Of a stretch of 64,000 nucleotides of DNA, positions 44,966-54,354 are shown piece by piece. Position 1 is the stretch's first letter; each line of letters starts with the position of its first letter. The DNA is taken from positions 1-64,000 of the forward strand of contig CAZZCG010000005.1 of assembly GCA_964653145.1 (NCBI GenBank), given 5' to 3'. Source of the DNA: Pseudocalidococcus sp964653145 (GTDB taxonomy: Bacteria; Cyanobacteriota; Cyanobacteriia; Thermosynechococcales; Thermosynechococcaceae). The position numbers and the translations under genes were made by a program. Below the pieces are notes generated by a model. It had not been told where the DNA came from. It saw only the letters and a program-made list of their open reading frames with translations, and did not search any database.

Positions 44966-45853
44966 ATGCTTCCCAACTTTATTGGTATTGGTGCTCCAAA
45001 ATGTGGAACCACTTGGTTATTTAAGCTACTTTCTCAACACCCGGAAATTTTTATTCCATCAGCCAAAGAGTTACAGTTTTTTGCTGACTATAATTTAAAC
45101 GCTAGTATTGAAGAGTATGAAAGCTATTTTGAGGAAGTTAATCTTAATAAATATAAAGCTATTGGAGAAATTTCAACAAATTATTTAGATTCAGTCTATG
45201 CCCCTGCAAGAGCAAAAGAAAAAATACCTGGTGTCAAAATTTTTGTCTGCTTTAGAAATCCAGTTGATCAAGTTTATTCGATGTACTGGCATTCGTTAAG
45301 ACAAAATTTTCATGTCTGGCAAAATAAGAGAATTCCTTCTTCATTTGAAGAGGCAATCCAAACTTATGAAAGATCACTTTTAAAACCGGCACTTTATTAC
45401 ACTAACATTCAGCATTGGCTTGATTACTTTGATGCTAGTCAACTAAAGATTATTTTTTTCGATGATATTATTGATAATCCTCGATCAGTCGCCGCGGAGC
45501 TATTTAAATTTCTAGATGTAAATAATGATTTTTTTCCAGGTGATGTTCAAAATAATTCTTCTACTCGTGAAGGTGTTTCTCCAAAGAGCAAGGTTTATTC
45601 TGAAATTTATAAATCTGTGTATGGCTTTGCTAATAAAAGAATATATGTACCCATGAAGAAAATGTTAGGAATGAAAAATGCTACAGCAATAAAGGACAAT
45701 TTACGAGTTCGTCTTATTTTTGAAAAAATATTCTTTAAAAAGGGTTATCCTCCAATGAAACCTGAAACAAGGGAGTATCTCAAAGAGTACTATCGAGATG
45801 AGGTGACAAAGCTGCAAAGCTTAACAGGAAGAAACTTAACCCACTGGCTCTGA
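44966..45853 (+). CDS. Sulfotransferase (Sulfotransfer_1 type)
   Basis: A 295-residue PAPS-dependent sulfotransferase. The 5'-phosphosulfate loop is GIGAPKCGTTWLFKLL (residues 7-22), the 3'-phosphate site is FVCFRNPVDQVYSMYWH near 93-109, and the later NNSSTREGVSPKS plus a basic C-terminal stretch fit heparan-type and bacterial glycan sulfotransferases. It is unrelated in sequence to the family 2 gene at 43450 beyond the shared fold, so the glycan may carry two differently placed sulfates. AT-rich. Confidence 0.92.
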   Translation: MLPNFIGIGAPKCGTTWLFKLLSQHPEIFIPSAKELQFFADYNLNASIEEYESYFEEVNLNKYKAIGEISTNYLDSVYAPARAKEKIPGVKIFVCFRNPVDQVYSMYWHSLRQNFHVWQNKRIPSSFEEAIQTYERSLLKPALYYTNIQHWLDYFDASQLKIIFFDDIIDNPRSVAAELFKFLDVNNDFFPGDVQNNSSTREGVSPKSKVYSEIYKSVYGFANKRIYVPMKKMLGMKNATAIKDNLRVRLIFEKIFFKKGYPPMKPETREYLKEYYRDEVTKLQSLTGRNLTHWL

Positions 45854-45871
45854 AAAAAGTACTAGCATTGT

Positions 45872-47134
45872 ATGAAAGTGATTTTTGATATTTCTACTGT
45901 TGGTGCTGATCCTAAAACTAGAACAGGGTTAGCAAGAGTAGCTTGGTCACTAGCAAACGAAATGTACCAAAAATTTGGAAATGATATCAGTTTCTCTTCT
46001 ACTGGCTCAATTGAGTCTTCTTTACAGACCCAGAAATTGTTGAGCTTTCATCCACATTTACAGTCAGCTATTCATCCCATAGGTGATCTTGTTCAGAGAA
46101 TCAAAAATCTAGAAAGGCGAATTCCTGAGAAATCTGATCAAGCAAGTACCTTAAATGAATTGCTGAGGTATTTTTTTTTATGTTTATCTAGAGCTCTCAA
46201 TGTAGTTAGAACACCGATTAATCCGCAATTACTATCTGACGCTGATATTTTTCATTCACCATATGCTCGTATTCCCGATCAAGTGCGAAAGGTATTGCCT
46301 AATCATCATTTGCAAACTGTCCATGATTTGACACCTCTAATATTACCCAGTTATTACTTCGGTAAGGGACAAAAATCCATAACACAAAGAATAATTGATA
46401 CAATTCAACCTAATGATTGGGTAACAACGGTATCTAATGCAACTCGCAATGACTTGTTGAATCGCCGCCCTTTAAATCCAGAAAGGGTAATTACGATTTA
46501 CAATGCGGCATCACCCGAGTTATTTTATCCTGTTTCCGATTTTAATATCAGAGATAGAGTCAGGATGAAATATGGTATTCCCCCAGGAAGATTTTTCCTT
46601 TCTTTACATTCCTTATCCCCCCATAAAAATATGAAGCATTTAATTAGCTGCTTCAAAATAAATATGATGCAAGAAAAAATAAAGGATATACATTTGGTCA
46701 TTTGTGGGGGTAATGAAAACTCAATTTATTTAACAATTAAGGAAAATAAGCTCAATGAAAAAGACTTAAAGTACATTCACTTTACTGGTTTTGTGGATGA
46801 CTTCGATTTGGCGGGAATTTATAGCAGTGCAGTTGCTTTTGTTTTTCCTTCTCTCTATGAAGGATTTGGACTTCCTGTGATAGAAGCAATGCAGTGTGGT
46901 TGCCCAATTATTGCTTCCAATACTTCGTCATTACCAGAAGTAGTAGGTGATGCCGGTTTTCTAGTAAATCCCTATGACCAAGAAGAGCTATGTCAAGCCT
47001 TGTTGAAATTATTTGTGGATTCTGAGGCGTGTTATAGTTACTCAAAATTAAGTCTAGCGAGAGCAGAGCTATTCAGTTGGAAAAAGTCGGCAAAAATGTA
47101 TTTAGAGTATTACAAGAAAATAATGGAATCCTAA
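45872..47134 (+). CDS. Glycosyltransferase family 4
   Basis: A 420-residue GT-B enzyme. The N-terminal acceptor domain begins MKVIFDISTVGADPKTRTGL (the GxGR/ARV-type start of mannosyl/rhamnosyltransferases). The C-terminal donor domain starts near FFLSLHSLSPHKNMKHL and has the E-x7-E motif in YEGFGLPVIEAMQCGCPII and SSLPEVVGDAGFLVNP. It follows the sulfotransferase after 18 bases. AT-rich. Sugar specificity cannot be read from sequence. Confidence 0.9.
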   Translation: MKVIFDISTVGADPKTRTGLARVAWSLANEMYQKFGNDISFSSTGSIESSLQTQKLLSFHPHLQSAIHPIGDLVQRIKNLERRIPEKSDQASTLNELLRYFFLCLSRALNVVRTPINPQLLSDADIFHSPYARIPDQVRKVLPNHHLQTVHDLTPLILPSYYFGKGQKSITQRIIDTIQPNDWVTTVSNATRNDLLNRRPLNPERVITIYNAASPELFYPVSDFNIRDRVRMKYGIPPGRFFLSLHSLSPHKNMKHLISCFKINMMQEKIKDIHLVICGGNENSIYLTIKENKLNEKDLKYIHFTGFVDDFDLAGIYSSAVAFVFPSLYEGFGLPVIEAMQCGCPIIASNTSSLPEVVGDAGFLVNPYDQEELCQALLKLFVDSEACYSYSKLSLARAELFSWKKSAKMYLEYYKKIMES

Positions 47135-47400
47135 AGCATCACAAATATACTCATCTAAATTTGACTTGGAAGTTTTCGAGATTTTGTTTCTCATTGAACT
47201 GTAATTGCTGTTTTGAAAAACATATGCCTACTAGTCTTCTTTTGAGTTTGTGAAATTGTATATTGCCATACACATTACTGACATAGTAAATTCTGAAAAC
47301 CTTCTATGTTATAGTTTACCTCGAGAAGCTAAAGTATTGTTCTTTGCAGAGTATATCTAAGTTATTCTAACTTATTAAACCTCATGGAAAACTAAAACTT
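47135..47400 (+). other. AT-rich intergenic gap within the glycan cluster
   Basis: 266 bases without a gene. TTATAGTTT near 47311-47319 could be a -10 region of a promoter for the second half of the cluster. No repeats or mobile-element ends seen. Confidence 0.35.
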
Positions 47401-48303
47401 ATGAAAGCTGAATTTCAATCAAAAGTGAGTTTCATCGAGAAGAATTCAATTTTACTTTGGTTAAAACATAAAACCCTTGCATTTAGTCACTTTCTTGATT
47501 ATTCGCTTAGGCAGGATGCCAAGGAACGACAAATGGCCCTTAGCCAGGAAAATCCTTTTCACGATTGCCCTGATTGGTATGAACTAGATAAAGTGCTAGA
47601 TGCAGGAAGAGTTTGTAATGGCCTCTTAGTAATGCATAATGGCCTGCGTGTTCTCCCTACTGCTTACCAAGGTTATGGCCATGGAAAATTAATGCAAAGA
47701 GCTTTGGGGATTCATGAACCTCAGGAGGAAAGACTCTTTAGAGACGTAATAAAACAATTGCCTGTTGGTTCATCAATGATCGAACTTGGTTCTTATTGGG
47801 CATATTATTCATTATGGTTTCAACAAGTAGTTCCTAACGCTTTTAATCTCATGGTTGAACCAAAACTTTCCCATTTGAATTACGGCATACGACACTTCAA
47901 ACTCAATAACTTCACGGGAGAGTTTCTCCAAGCTGGTGTTGGAAAAGAATCATCTAATAATACCAACCTTAGAATTGTGACTATTGATGAACTGCTAGAT
48001 GTATATTCACTAAGCAAGTTAACTATTTTACATAGTGATATCCAAGGTTATGAGCTAGAAATGTTGCAGGGAGCTAAAGAAGCAATTGAGAATTATAAGA
48101 TTGATTTCTTCTTTATTTCAACTCACTCAGATGAATTGCATGATCAATGTATAAATTTCCTCAGGAGTGCTGATTATCAAGTTCTGGATCACTATTATAT
48201 TCATGAATCTTGGAATCCGGATGGATTAATTTTAGCTCAGAGTCCCCGTATTTCCAAAATTGATGTGAAACCTAGTGTAAAGACAAACAAAGCTTTGCTC
48301 TAA
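47401..48303 (+). CDS. FkbM family methyltransferase
   Basis: A 300-residue protein with the FkbM-type methyltransferase domain (about 115-260): SSMIELGSYWAYYSLWF (SAM site), LMVEPKLSHLNYG, IVTIDELLDVY, and LHSDIQGYELEMLQGAKEAI. The last segment is the family's signature block. FkbM enzymes methylate hydroxyls on polyketides, sugars and glycans. It has an additional N-terminal 100-residue part of unknown role. AT-rich; probably decorates the cluster's glycan. Confidence 0.87.
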   Translation: MKAEFQSKVSFIEKNSILLWLKHKTLAFSHFLDYSLRQDAKERQMALSQENPFHDCPDWYELDKVLDAGRVCNGLLVMHNGLRVLPTAYQGYGHGKLMQRALGIHEPQEERLFRDVIKQLPVGSSMIELGSYWAYYSLWFQQVVPNAFNLMVEPKLSHLNYGIRHFKLNNFTGEFLQAGVGKESSNNTNLRIVTIDELLDVYSLSKLTILHSDIQGYELEMLQGAKEAIENYKIDFFFISTHSDELHDQCINFLRSADYQVLDHYYIHESWNPDGLILAQSPRISKIDVKPSVKTNKALL

Positions 48304-48353
48304 AACTCTAACTGCACCAGAGATTTTATCTATAAAAAAGGGATTATACAGTT

Positions 48354-49325
48354 ATGTTTCAAAAACATTCTGATTTTTTTAAAACGCTGGCTTGTATCGC
48401 TACGGATGATAATGGCAAAAGATGTTTGGGGGCATTAGAGCATCAGGGAGAACATCAACTAAAGTGTACAATCTGTAACGCCACTTATAATCTAGCTAAT
48501 GATGTTCCTGTTCTTAAGCTGGATTCAACTTCAGAACTTAATGAATTCTATTCTGAGGTCTATGAAAAACAATCACGATATAAAGCCTTATGTAAAGGTA
48601 ATTCTCGTCTGGAACAAGCTAAAATATTTCTAGACTTATTTCCTGAGTTTCTAAAGAAATACCATGTTCTAGGTTATTCTCTGGAAATTGGCTGCGGCCC
48701 TGGAGTTTTTGCTGAGACAGTTCCTAACTTTATCGGCCTGGACTATGCATTAAATGCATTATTGGCCGAAGGATTCGATTCTTTTCATCGTGTATGTGCT
48801 AGCGGGGATTTACTCCCCTTTCAAAATGAGAGCATAGAATTGATTTTCTCACTTAATACCTTAGAACATATTCCAAATTTTGATAGCTGTATTTATGAAA
48901 TTGACCGCATTCTTAAACAAGGTGGATATTTGATTTTAAAACCTGCATGGAATTGCACGCAATATAATTGTGATGGTGTTGACTATTTCAATTATAAAGA
49001 CTTAAATCCAAAAAATAAATTAATGAAGGCCGTTCTTCCAATTCTCAAAAATAAACTGTATAAAGCTCTTATCAGAATACCTAAGCGGATTGTTAGAGAA
49101 ACGTTATTAAATGACATTAAAACAGTATTTTGGCGCAAGTTAAAGCCTCGTTTTGATCTTATGTACAAAGTTTCTGATTCTGAAGCCTATGCTTCTATTG
49201 ATGTACATGAATGTATATTTTGGTTTTCTAAAAGTGGCTATGTTTGTCTTTCTCATCCTACCTTTATCTCCAGAATCACTGCCGGACATGACATAGTTAT
49301 ACTTAAAAAAGTGTTAACCAGTTAA
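48354..49325 (+). CDS. SAM methyltransferase with N-terminal zinc ribbon
   Basis: A 323-residue protein. The N-terminus forms a Trm112-like zinc ribbon (C14, C24, C38, C41: CIATDDNGKRCLGALE, LKCTICNATYNL). The methyltransferase domain follows, with LEIGCGPGVFAETVPNFIGL and IEFLISFSLNTLEHIP-like motif (LIFSLNTLEHIPNFDSCIYE). A C-terminal part rich in basic residues may bind a membrane or the acceptor. Such zinc-ribbon methyltransferases recur in cyanobacterial glycan clusters. AT-rich. Confidence 0.85.
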   Translation: MFQKHSDFFKTLACIATDDNGKRCLGALEHQGEHQLKCTICNATYNLANDVPVLKLDSTSELNEFYSEVYEKQSRYKALCKGNSRLEQAKIFLDLFPEFLKKYHVLGYSLEIGCGPGVFAETVPNFIGLDYALNALLAEGFDSFHRVCASGDLLPFQNESIELIFSLNTLEHIPNFDSCIYEIDRILKQGGYLILKPAWNCTQYNCDGVDYFNYKDLNPKNKLMKAVLPILKNKLYKALIRIPKRIVRETLLNDIKTVFWRKLKPRFDLMYKVSDSEAYASIDVHECIFWFSKSGYVCLSHPTFISRITAGHDIVILKKVLTS

Positions 49326-49338
49326 GTAAGTATGTTTT

Positions 49339-50466
49339 ATGAAAATAATGTCCTATATTCACCCTATCCGCACATATCTGCCATGTACGGGAGCAGGGCG
49401 ACACATAAATAATACTTTACTCGAATTACACCAGCGTGAAAATTTAGATTTAGAATTGCTATTTTCTTCGGAATGGCTAAAACCTGATGGGAAGTTAGAT
49501 GCAAGATGCCCACTACGTGAGATTCCCTACAAGACTTTTAGATTGCCTGAAAATTTTACGGAGCGACTTTGGAAAGCTATTCAATTTCCTAAAATGGATT
49601 ACTGTCTTTCTAATACGACAGATTGGTTATACGCTCCAATGGAAACTTACATTCCAATCTCTTCCTGTCCTGTTGCTATTACTATTTACGATATTCAGGC
49701 TTTTGAAACTAATTTACCTTGGTCTAATACGTTTCACCATCGCTGGTTTCGCTATAAATGGAGTCAATGGATTTATCGTGCTTTAGCAGATTATCAAATT
49801 ATTTTTACCATTTCGGAATTTTCTAAAGGTCGAATGGTTGAATTGTTAGGAGCAGATGCAAATAAAATCATAGTCGTTGGTTGTGGTGTGGAATCGAACT
49901 TTTTTGATGTGGCTACCCTCGATCTCCAAGGGTTGCAAAGCCCGACTAATAATCCTTTCGTTTTGGTTGTAGGTGGACTCAGGTTAAGAAAAGGTGCGGA
50001 TTTTATATTTAGCGTTGCTAAAGATTTGCTTGTGGCAAAGTCTAATATTGAGATTGTTATTGTTGGAAGCTCCGAACCACAATATATGGCAGCAGTTAAA
50101 GAGTTACCTAATATCAAGCTATTTGGGACAGTACCAGATGATGATCTACCCAGGCTAATGCGCTACTCTTCTTCCTTGTTATTCCTCTCCCATTATGAGG
50201 GCTTTGGCATACCGGCCTTAGAGGCTATGGCCGCTGGAACTCCAGTAGTAGTTGCTAACCGTGCCTCGTTACCTGAGGTTGTTGGTAATGCTGGAATTGT
50301 AGTTAACCCTGAAGCTAGTCAAGATATTGCTGATATACTTTGCAATCTTAGTCGTGATCCAGGATTAAGGGAAAAATATATTCACCGTGGATATGAACAC
50401 ATGCAGCAATATACTTGGAGTCGCTGCACAGATCGGATTGTAGAAGCACTAAACAGTTTTGGTTAA
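49339..50466 (+). CDS. Glycosyltransferase family 4
   Basis: A 375-residue GT-B enzyme: N-terminal acceptor domain (IHPIRTYLPCTGAGRHINNT), donor domain from about residue 210 (FVLVVGGLRLRKGADFIFS) with E-x7-E in YEGFGIPALEAMAAGTPVVV and ASLPEVVGNAGIVVNP. Close in plan to the enzyme at 45872 but clearly different in sequence. Starts 13 bases after the zinc-ribbon methyltransferase. It is the last gene of the strongly AT-rich core. Confidence 0.9.
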   Translation: MKIMSYIHPIRTYLPCTGAGRHINNTLLELHQRENLDLELLFSSEWLKPDGKLDARCPLREIPYKTFRLPENFTERLWKAIQFPKMDYCLSNTTDWLYAPMETYIPISSCPVAITIYDIQAFETNLPWSNTFHHRWFRYKWSQWIYRALADYQIIFTISEFSKGRMVELLGADANKIIVVGCGVESNFFDVATLDLQGLQSPTNNPFVLVVGGLRLRKGADFIFSVAKDLLVAKSNIEIVIVGSSEPQYMAAVKELPNIKLFGTVPDDDLPRLMRYSSSLLFLSHYEGFGIPALEAMAAGTPVVVANRASLPEVVGNAGIVVNPEASQDIADILCNLSRDPGLREKYIHRGYEHMQQYTWSRCTDRIVEALNSFG

Positions 50467-50695
50467 TATCTATGAAAATTCCTAAGAAACCAGTGATAAT
50501 GATGTTTATTATTCCGTTCGACTTGGCTGTGGTTTTTGTGCCCCAGTCAATATGTTAAACTTTGACTTCAGCTCAGCCATGCGTCTACAGAGATTACCCA
50601 ATTTGGGAAATCTTGTTCCATCGAGCACTTGTAGACGCTGCAATAGAGAATATATTTTTAATATATAGTAATTAAATTATCACCAGCGCGTAGTC

Positions 50696-51763
50696 ATGGC
50701 TCAAAAGATTCTGTTCTGTTGGTCAGACATTTCTGGCTACATGGCGACCTGCTGGCGTGAATTGCAAAAAATATCCAGCCTAGATTCTTTTGTCCTTGCC
50801 TTTCAAGCCAAGACCCAAACCGCATTTCAAGATCAGTTAATGGCAGGTATTCCCCATCGCTTACTCAACCTTGAAGAACGGAATAATTTACCTCTAATTG
50901 AAAGTATTATTGCAGCAGAAGCTCCTGACGTGATCGTTCTCTGTGGCTGGTTCCATTCCCCGTACCGCCGCCTACCTTACCTGAAAAAATTTAGACATAT
51001 TAAGTGTGTTCTTGCTATGGATACTCCTTGGTGGGGCTACATCAAACAACACCTAGGTAGATTCTTGTTGCGAGACTATTTGCGCCGGATGAGCCGAGTT
51101 GTGGTGACGGGGGAGCGAAGCTGGCAATATGCAATCCGCTTGGGAGTTCCACAGCAAAAAATTATGCGTGGAGTCTATGGCGTTGACTATACTCACCTAG
51201 CCTCAATTGCTGATCACAGAAACCAAGTAGATTGGCCCCAGCAATTCCTTTTTCTTGGCCGCTATGAAACAGAGAAGGGGCTTGATCTCTTAGTTACTGC
51301 CTATGGGCATTACCGTGACCGTGTTGAGAACCCCTGGTGCCTAGTGTGTTGCGGCAAAGGAAGTTTGGAACCCCAACTTAACAACCAACCCGGCATTACC
51401 AACCTCGGCTTCATTCAACCTAACGAGATGGAGCAAATTTGGCGAGAATCAGGCTGCTTTATTCTTCCGAGTCGCTTTGATCCTTGGCCCCTGGCCCTTG
51501 TGGAAGCTACAGCTGCGGGATTACCCGTGATTTGCACCGAGGCCTGTGGTTCAGCTGTGGAAGTGATGCGCTCTGAATATAATGGGCTAGTAATCCCAAC
51601 TGATGACAGAGAGAAACTAACCCAGGCCATGATTAGGATTCATAATGTCTCTAAATCTTTACCAAGTTGGGGGCAACGGGGACAGGGCCTGGCGCAACCC
51701 TACTCCGCTGAGCAATGGGCGATGAATTGGCAGAGACTCTTGACCTCAATTGGAGAAAACTAA
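50696..51763 (+). CDS. Glycosyltransferase family 4
   Basis: A 355-residue GT-B enzyme whose donor domain has FLFLGRYETEKGLDLLVTA, the GCFILPSRFDPWPLALVEATAAG block with its conserved acidic residues, and CTEACGSAVEV. The acceptor domain (VIVLCGWFHSPYRRLPYL, AMDTPWWGY) is unlike those of the two previous enzymes. Here GC content rises again and host motifs such as GGCCTGG return (near 51686), so this gene may belong to an older part of the cluster. The next gene starts right after its stop. Confidence 0.88.
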   Translation: MAQKILFCWSDISGYMATCWRELQKISSLDSFVLAFQAKTQTAFQDQLMAGIPHRLLNLEERNNLPLIESIIAAEAPDVIVLCGWFHSPYRRLPYLKKFRHIKCVLAMDTPWWGYIKQHLGRFLLRDYLRRMSRVVVTGERSWQYAIRLGVPQQKIMRGVYGVDYTHLASIADHRNQVDWPQQFLFLGRYETEKGLDLLVTAYGHYRDRVENPWCLVCCGKGSLEPQLNNQPGITNLGFIQPNEMEQIWRESGCFILPSRFDPWPLALVEATAAGLPVICTEACGSAVEVMRSEYNGLVIPTDDREKLTQAMIRIHNVSKSLPSWGQRGQGLAQPYSAEQWAMNWQRLLTSIGEN

Positions 51764-53095
51764 GTGTCTCGCACCCGTTGGCGTTCCGATTTTAAATGGT
51801 GGCTCTTAGCATTATTTGGCTTTGTTTCATCCCTGGCCCGTTATCAAGACTTAGAGTTTAATGTCATTGCTCCGCCTCTAGAATTTCCCCTAGAAATGTT
51901 GAGAGCTAATGGCCGCCCCCTTGCGATTGCCTTACTCGTAATTTTGCTCTTACTTACATTTTTTCTAAACACTAGCCCAAGAAAAATGACAATCCCGCGA
52001 CCAATTATTTTTCTATGGCTCGTTCAAGTTGCCATTTTACTCAAAACCGTGCAGGGGGGAGACTGGCTTGCGGGAAGCATTATCTTTGCTATTTTCAGTA
52101 GCGTTGTGATTATGCATCTGCGGGGCCCTGCTCTTTGGATTCAGGATCAGCAAAGCTTAAAAAAGGCATTATGGGCCATTGGCCTGGTGGGGGTGATGTT
52201 TGTATCGGCTAACTTTTATCAAGCCACAATTAACTTAAGAGCGATTACCTTTATTCAAGGTTGGTTCCATGGTACGACTGCGAATCCTCACCATGCGGGT
52301 GTGTTAATGGTTGCAGTTGCCCCTAGTTTATTGGCACTATACCTTCTGGATCGGGGCAGTCGACTTAAGCAACTCCTCTGGTTTGCTTGTCTAATTCTTT
52401 TATTTATTGCGCTTTTTCGGACTGCGTCCCGTACCAGTTTTATGATGTTCGGGGTGGTTGTACTCTGCTTTATCCGTAGGCCCTTGAAAATCAGTAACAC
52501 ACTTTTCTGGTTGGGTGCTGTGATTCTCCTTGCTCTCTTTTTTACCTTTGATTTAAGTCATACCCTGAATTTTGCGGACTACACCAGCTTCATCGATCCA
52601 GACAACACCACTCTGAATAAACTAATTAGAGGACAGAACACGCGGGAAGGATTGTTCACCTCAATGTGGAATACGTTTTTGAATCATCCCCTGTGGGGCG
52701 TACCCATTAGAGGTGGTCGAATTCGGTTCGGGGAAAGCTCGTGGCTGGGTGTGGCATCTGTCCTCGGCTTGGTGGGGCTAATTCCAATGCTGTTATTTGC
52801 TTGGTCAACCTTGAGTCTTGTGTTTAAAATTAATTCCGCCACCTTCTTAAAGACCCTGTCAACACGAGAGCAAATTTACAGTAATGCCGTGACGGCTGGC
52901 CTGGTTGCCATGTTGGTTGGTGGATTTACAGAAGCCTTTCTCTTGGCCAATCTTAACTTTTCCTTATATGTCACACTCCAATATATAATTCTCGGCAATG
53001 GCCTGATTAGGCTTAAAACCTACAGACCTATTGATAGAGAGCGAATTCAACAGTTATCAACCTCAGTTTCCTATCAACCTTATGGAAGCTCATAA
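51764..53095 (+). CDS. O-antigen ligase/polymerase-like membrane protein (Wzy/WaaL type)
   Basis: A 443-residue polytopic protein with about ten hydrophobic spans and a large periplasmic loop between about 250 and 320 (IDPDNTTLNKLIRGQNTREG, TFLNHPLWGVPIRGGRI). This is the arrangement of the O-antigen ligase family (Wzy_C). It would polymerise or transfer the flipped glycan on the periplasmic side. It starts with GTG directly after the stop of the previous glycosyltransferase and is followed within six bases by another, so the three form one unit. Polymerase versus ligase cannot be told from sequence. Confidence 0.83.
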   Translation: MSRTRWRSDFKWWLLALFGFVSSLARYQDLEFNVIAPPLEFPLEMLRANGRPLAIALLVILLLLTFFLNTSPRKMTIPRPIIFLWLVQVAILLKTVQGGDWLAGSIIFAIFSSVVIMHLRGPALWIQDQQSLKKALWAIGLVGVMFVSANFYQATINLRAITFIQGWFHGTTANPHHAGVLMVAVAPSLLALYLLDRGSRLKQLLWFACLILLFIALFRTASRTSFMMFGVVVLCFIRRPLKISNTLFWLGAVILLALFFTFDLSHTLNFADYTSFIDPDNTTLNKLIRGQNTREGLFTSMWNTFLNHPLWGVPIRGGRIRFGESSWLGVASVLGLVGLIPMLLFAWSTLSLVFKINSATFLKTLSTREQIYSNAVTAGLVAMLVGGFTEAFLLANLNFSLYVTLQYIILGNGLIRLKTYRPIDRERIQQLSTSVSYQPYGSS

Positions 53096-53100
53096 TCTGC

Positions 53101-54312
53101 ATGAGGGTTTTGCACATTATCCCGTCTCTGTCCTCTATTCGAGGTGGGCCATCACAGGTCACGATAGAACTGGTCAAATCCCTTAATCTACAGGGAATTC
53201 AAGCAGAAGTTGCCACCACTAATGATCACGGCTCACAGCTTCTAGATGTCCCACTTGCTCAACGGACAGTTTATCAAGGCATTCCTGTTTATTTTTTTAA
53301 ACGATTTTCACCTCCCTACTCTGCAATTCGTGAATTTGCATTTTCTTGGCAGTTTACCCAATGGTTGTGGAAGTGTGCTCAATCCTATGACTTAATTCAT
53401 ATACACGCTGTTTTTTCTTACACTTCTACATTTGGAATGGTGTTAGCTCAACTCCTAAACGTTCCCTATGTCATAAGTCCCCATGGCTTATTATGTCAAT
53501 GGTCTCTGACTCAAGCCCGAATAAAAAAGAAAACTTATTTGAAGTTGCTGGAGCGACAGAATATTAATCATGCTCGCGCTATTTTGTATTCAACGGCACA
53601 AGAGCAGGCAGAGGCTAAATCCTTAGACTTTTCTTCATCTTGTGTTGTCATGCCATTTGGACTTACCCCAGTTCCACAGATTCAAGATGCTCGAGGGCAG
53701 TTAAGGGACTATTTAAGTCTGTCCGAAAATGCCGTTATACTATTATTTCTAGGTCGTTTACACCCTAAAAAAGGCCTTGACTTCTTAATTCCTGCCCTAA
53801 ACAAGGTAAAGGCTGTAAATTCCTCTGTTCATTTTGTGCTGGCAGGGGATGGCGACCCAGCCTATCAAGATTGGATTACGCACCAACTCCATAAGTTTGA
53901 TATTGCGGACATTTCCCACTGTGTTGGTTTTGTTGATGGACACCTAAAAAACATACTTTTAGAAGGTTCTGATTTGTTTGCGCTCACTTCTTACTCGGAA
54001 AACTTTGGCGTGGCAGTGCTTGAAGCTTTGGCGGCTGGGACACCTGTGCTGTTAACCCCTGGCGTTGCTTTGGCATCAGCTATTGAGAAATATCAAGTTG
54101 GTTATCTTGTTCCTCAAGATATAACGTCGATTACAAATGCTATTGAGAAGTACTTAAGCTTATCTCAACTTGAAAAAGACAATCTTAGTCAAAAAGCTCG
54201 TAAATTTGTCATTGAGAATTATAGTTGGGACAAAATTGCTATAGAGATGCTTACCGTTTATCGCTGGATTCTTCAGCAGGGCCCTCAGCCGGAGTGTGTC
54301 GTCACCGAATAA
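53101..54312 (+). CDS. Glycosyltransferase family 4
   Basis: A 403-residue GT-B enzyme. N-terminus MRVLHIIPSLSSIRGGPSQV (nucleotide-independent acceptor side), a LIHIHAVFSYTSTFGMVLA segment and VISPHGLL. The donor domain has LFLGRLHPKKGLDFLI and E-x7-E in YSENFGVAVLEALAAGTPVLL. Typical of enzymes in slime and hormogonium-type polysaccharide clusters. Composition intermediate between core and host. Confidence 0.9.
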   Translation: MRVLHIIPSLSSIRGGPSQVTIELVKSLNLQGIQAEVATTNDHGSQLLDVPLAQRTVYQGIPVYFFKRFSPPYSAIREFAFSWQFTQWLWKCAQSYDLIHIHAVFSYTSTFGMVLAQLLNVPYVISPHGLLCQWSLTQARIKKKTYLKLLERQNINHARAILYSTAQEQAEAKSLDFSSSCVVMPFGLTPVPQIQDARGQLRDYLSLSENAVILLFLGRLHPKKGLDFLIPALNKVKAVNSSVHFVLAGDGDPAYQDWITHQLHKFDIADISHCVGFVDGHLKNILLEGSDLFALTSYSENFGVAVLEALAAGTPVLLTPGVALASAIEKYQVGYLVPQDITSITNAIEKYLSLSQLEKDNLSQKARKFVIENYSWDKIAIEMLTVYRWILQQGPQPECVVTE

Positions 54313-54354
54313 TTAATTTATTCTCTATACTTACTTTTAAATAATCGGTTAACT

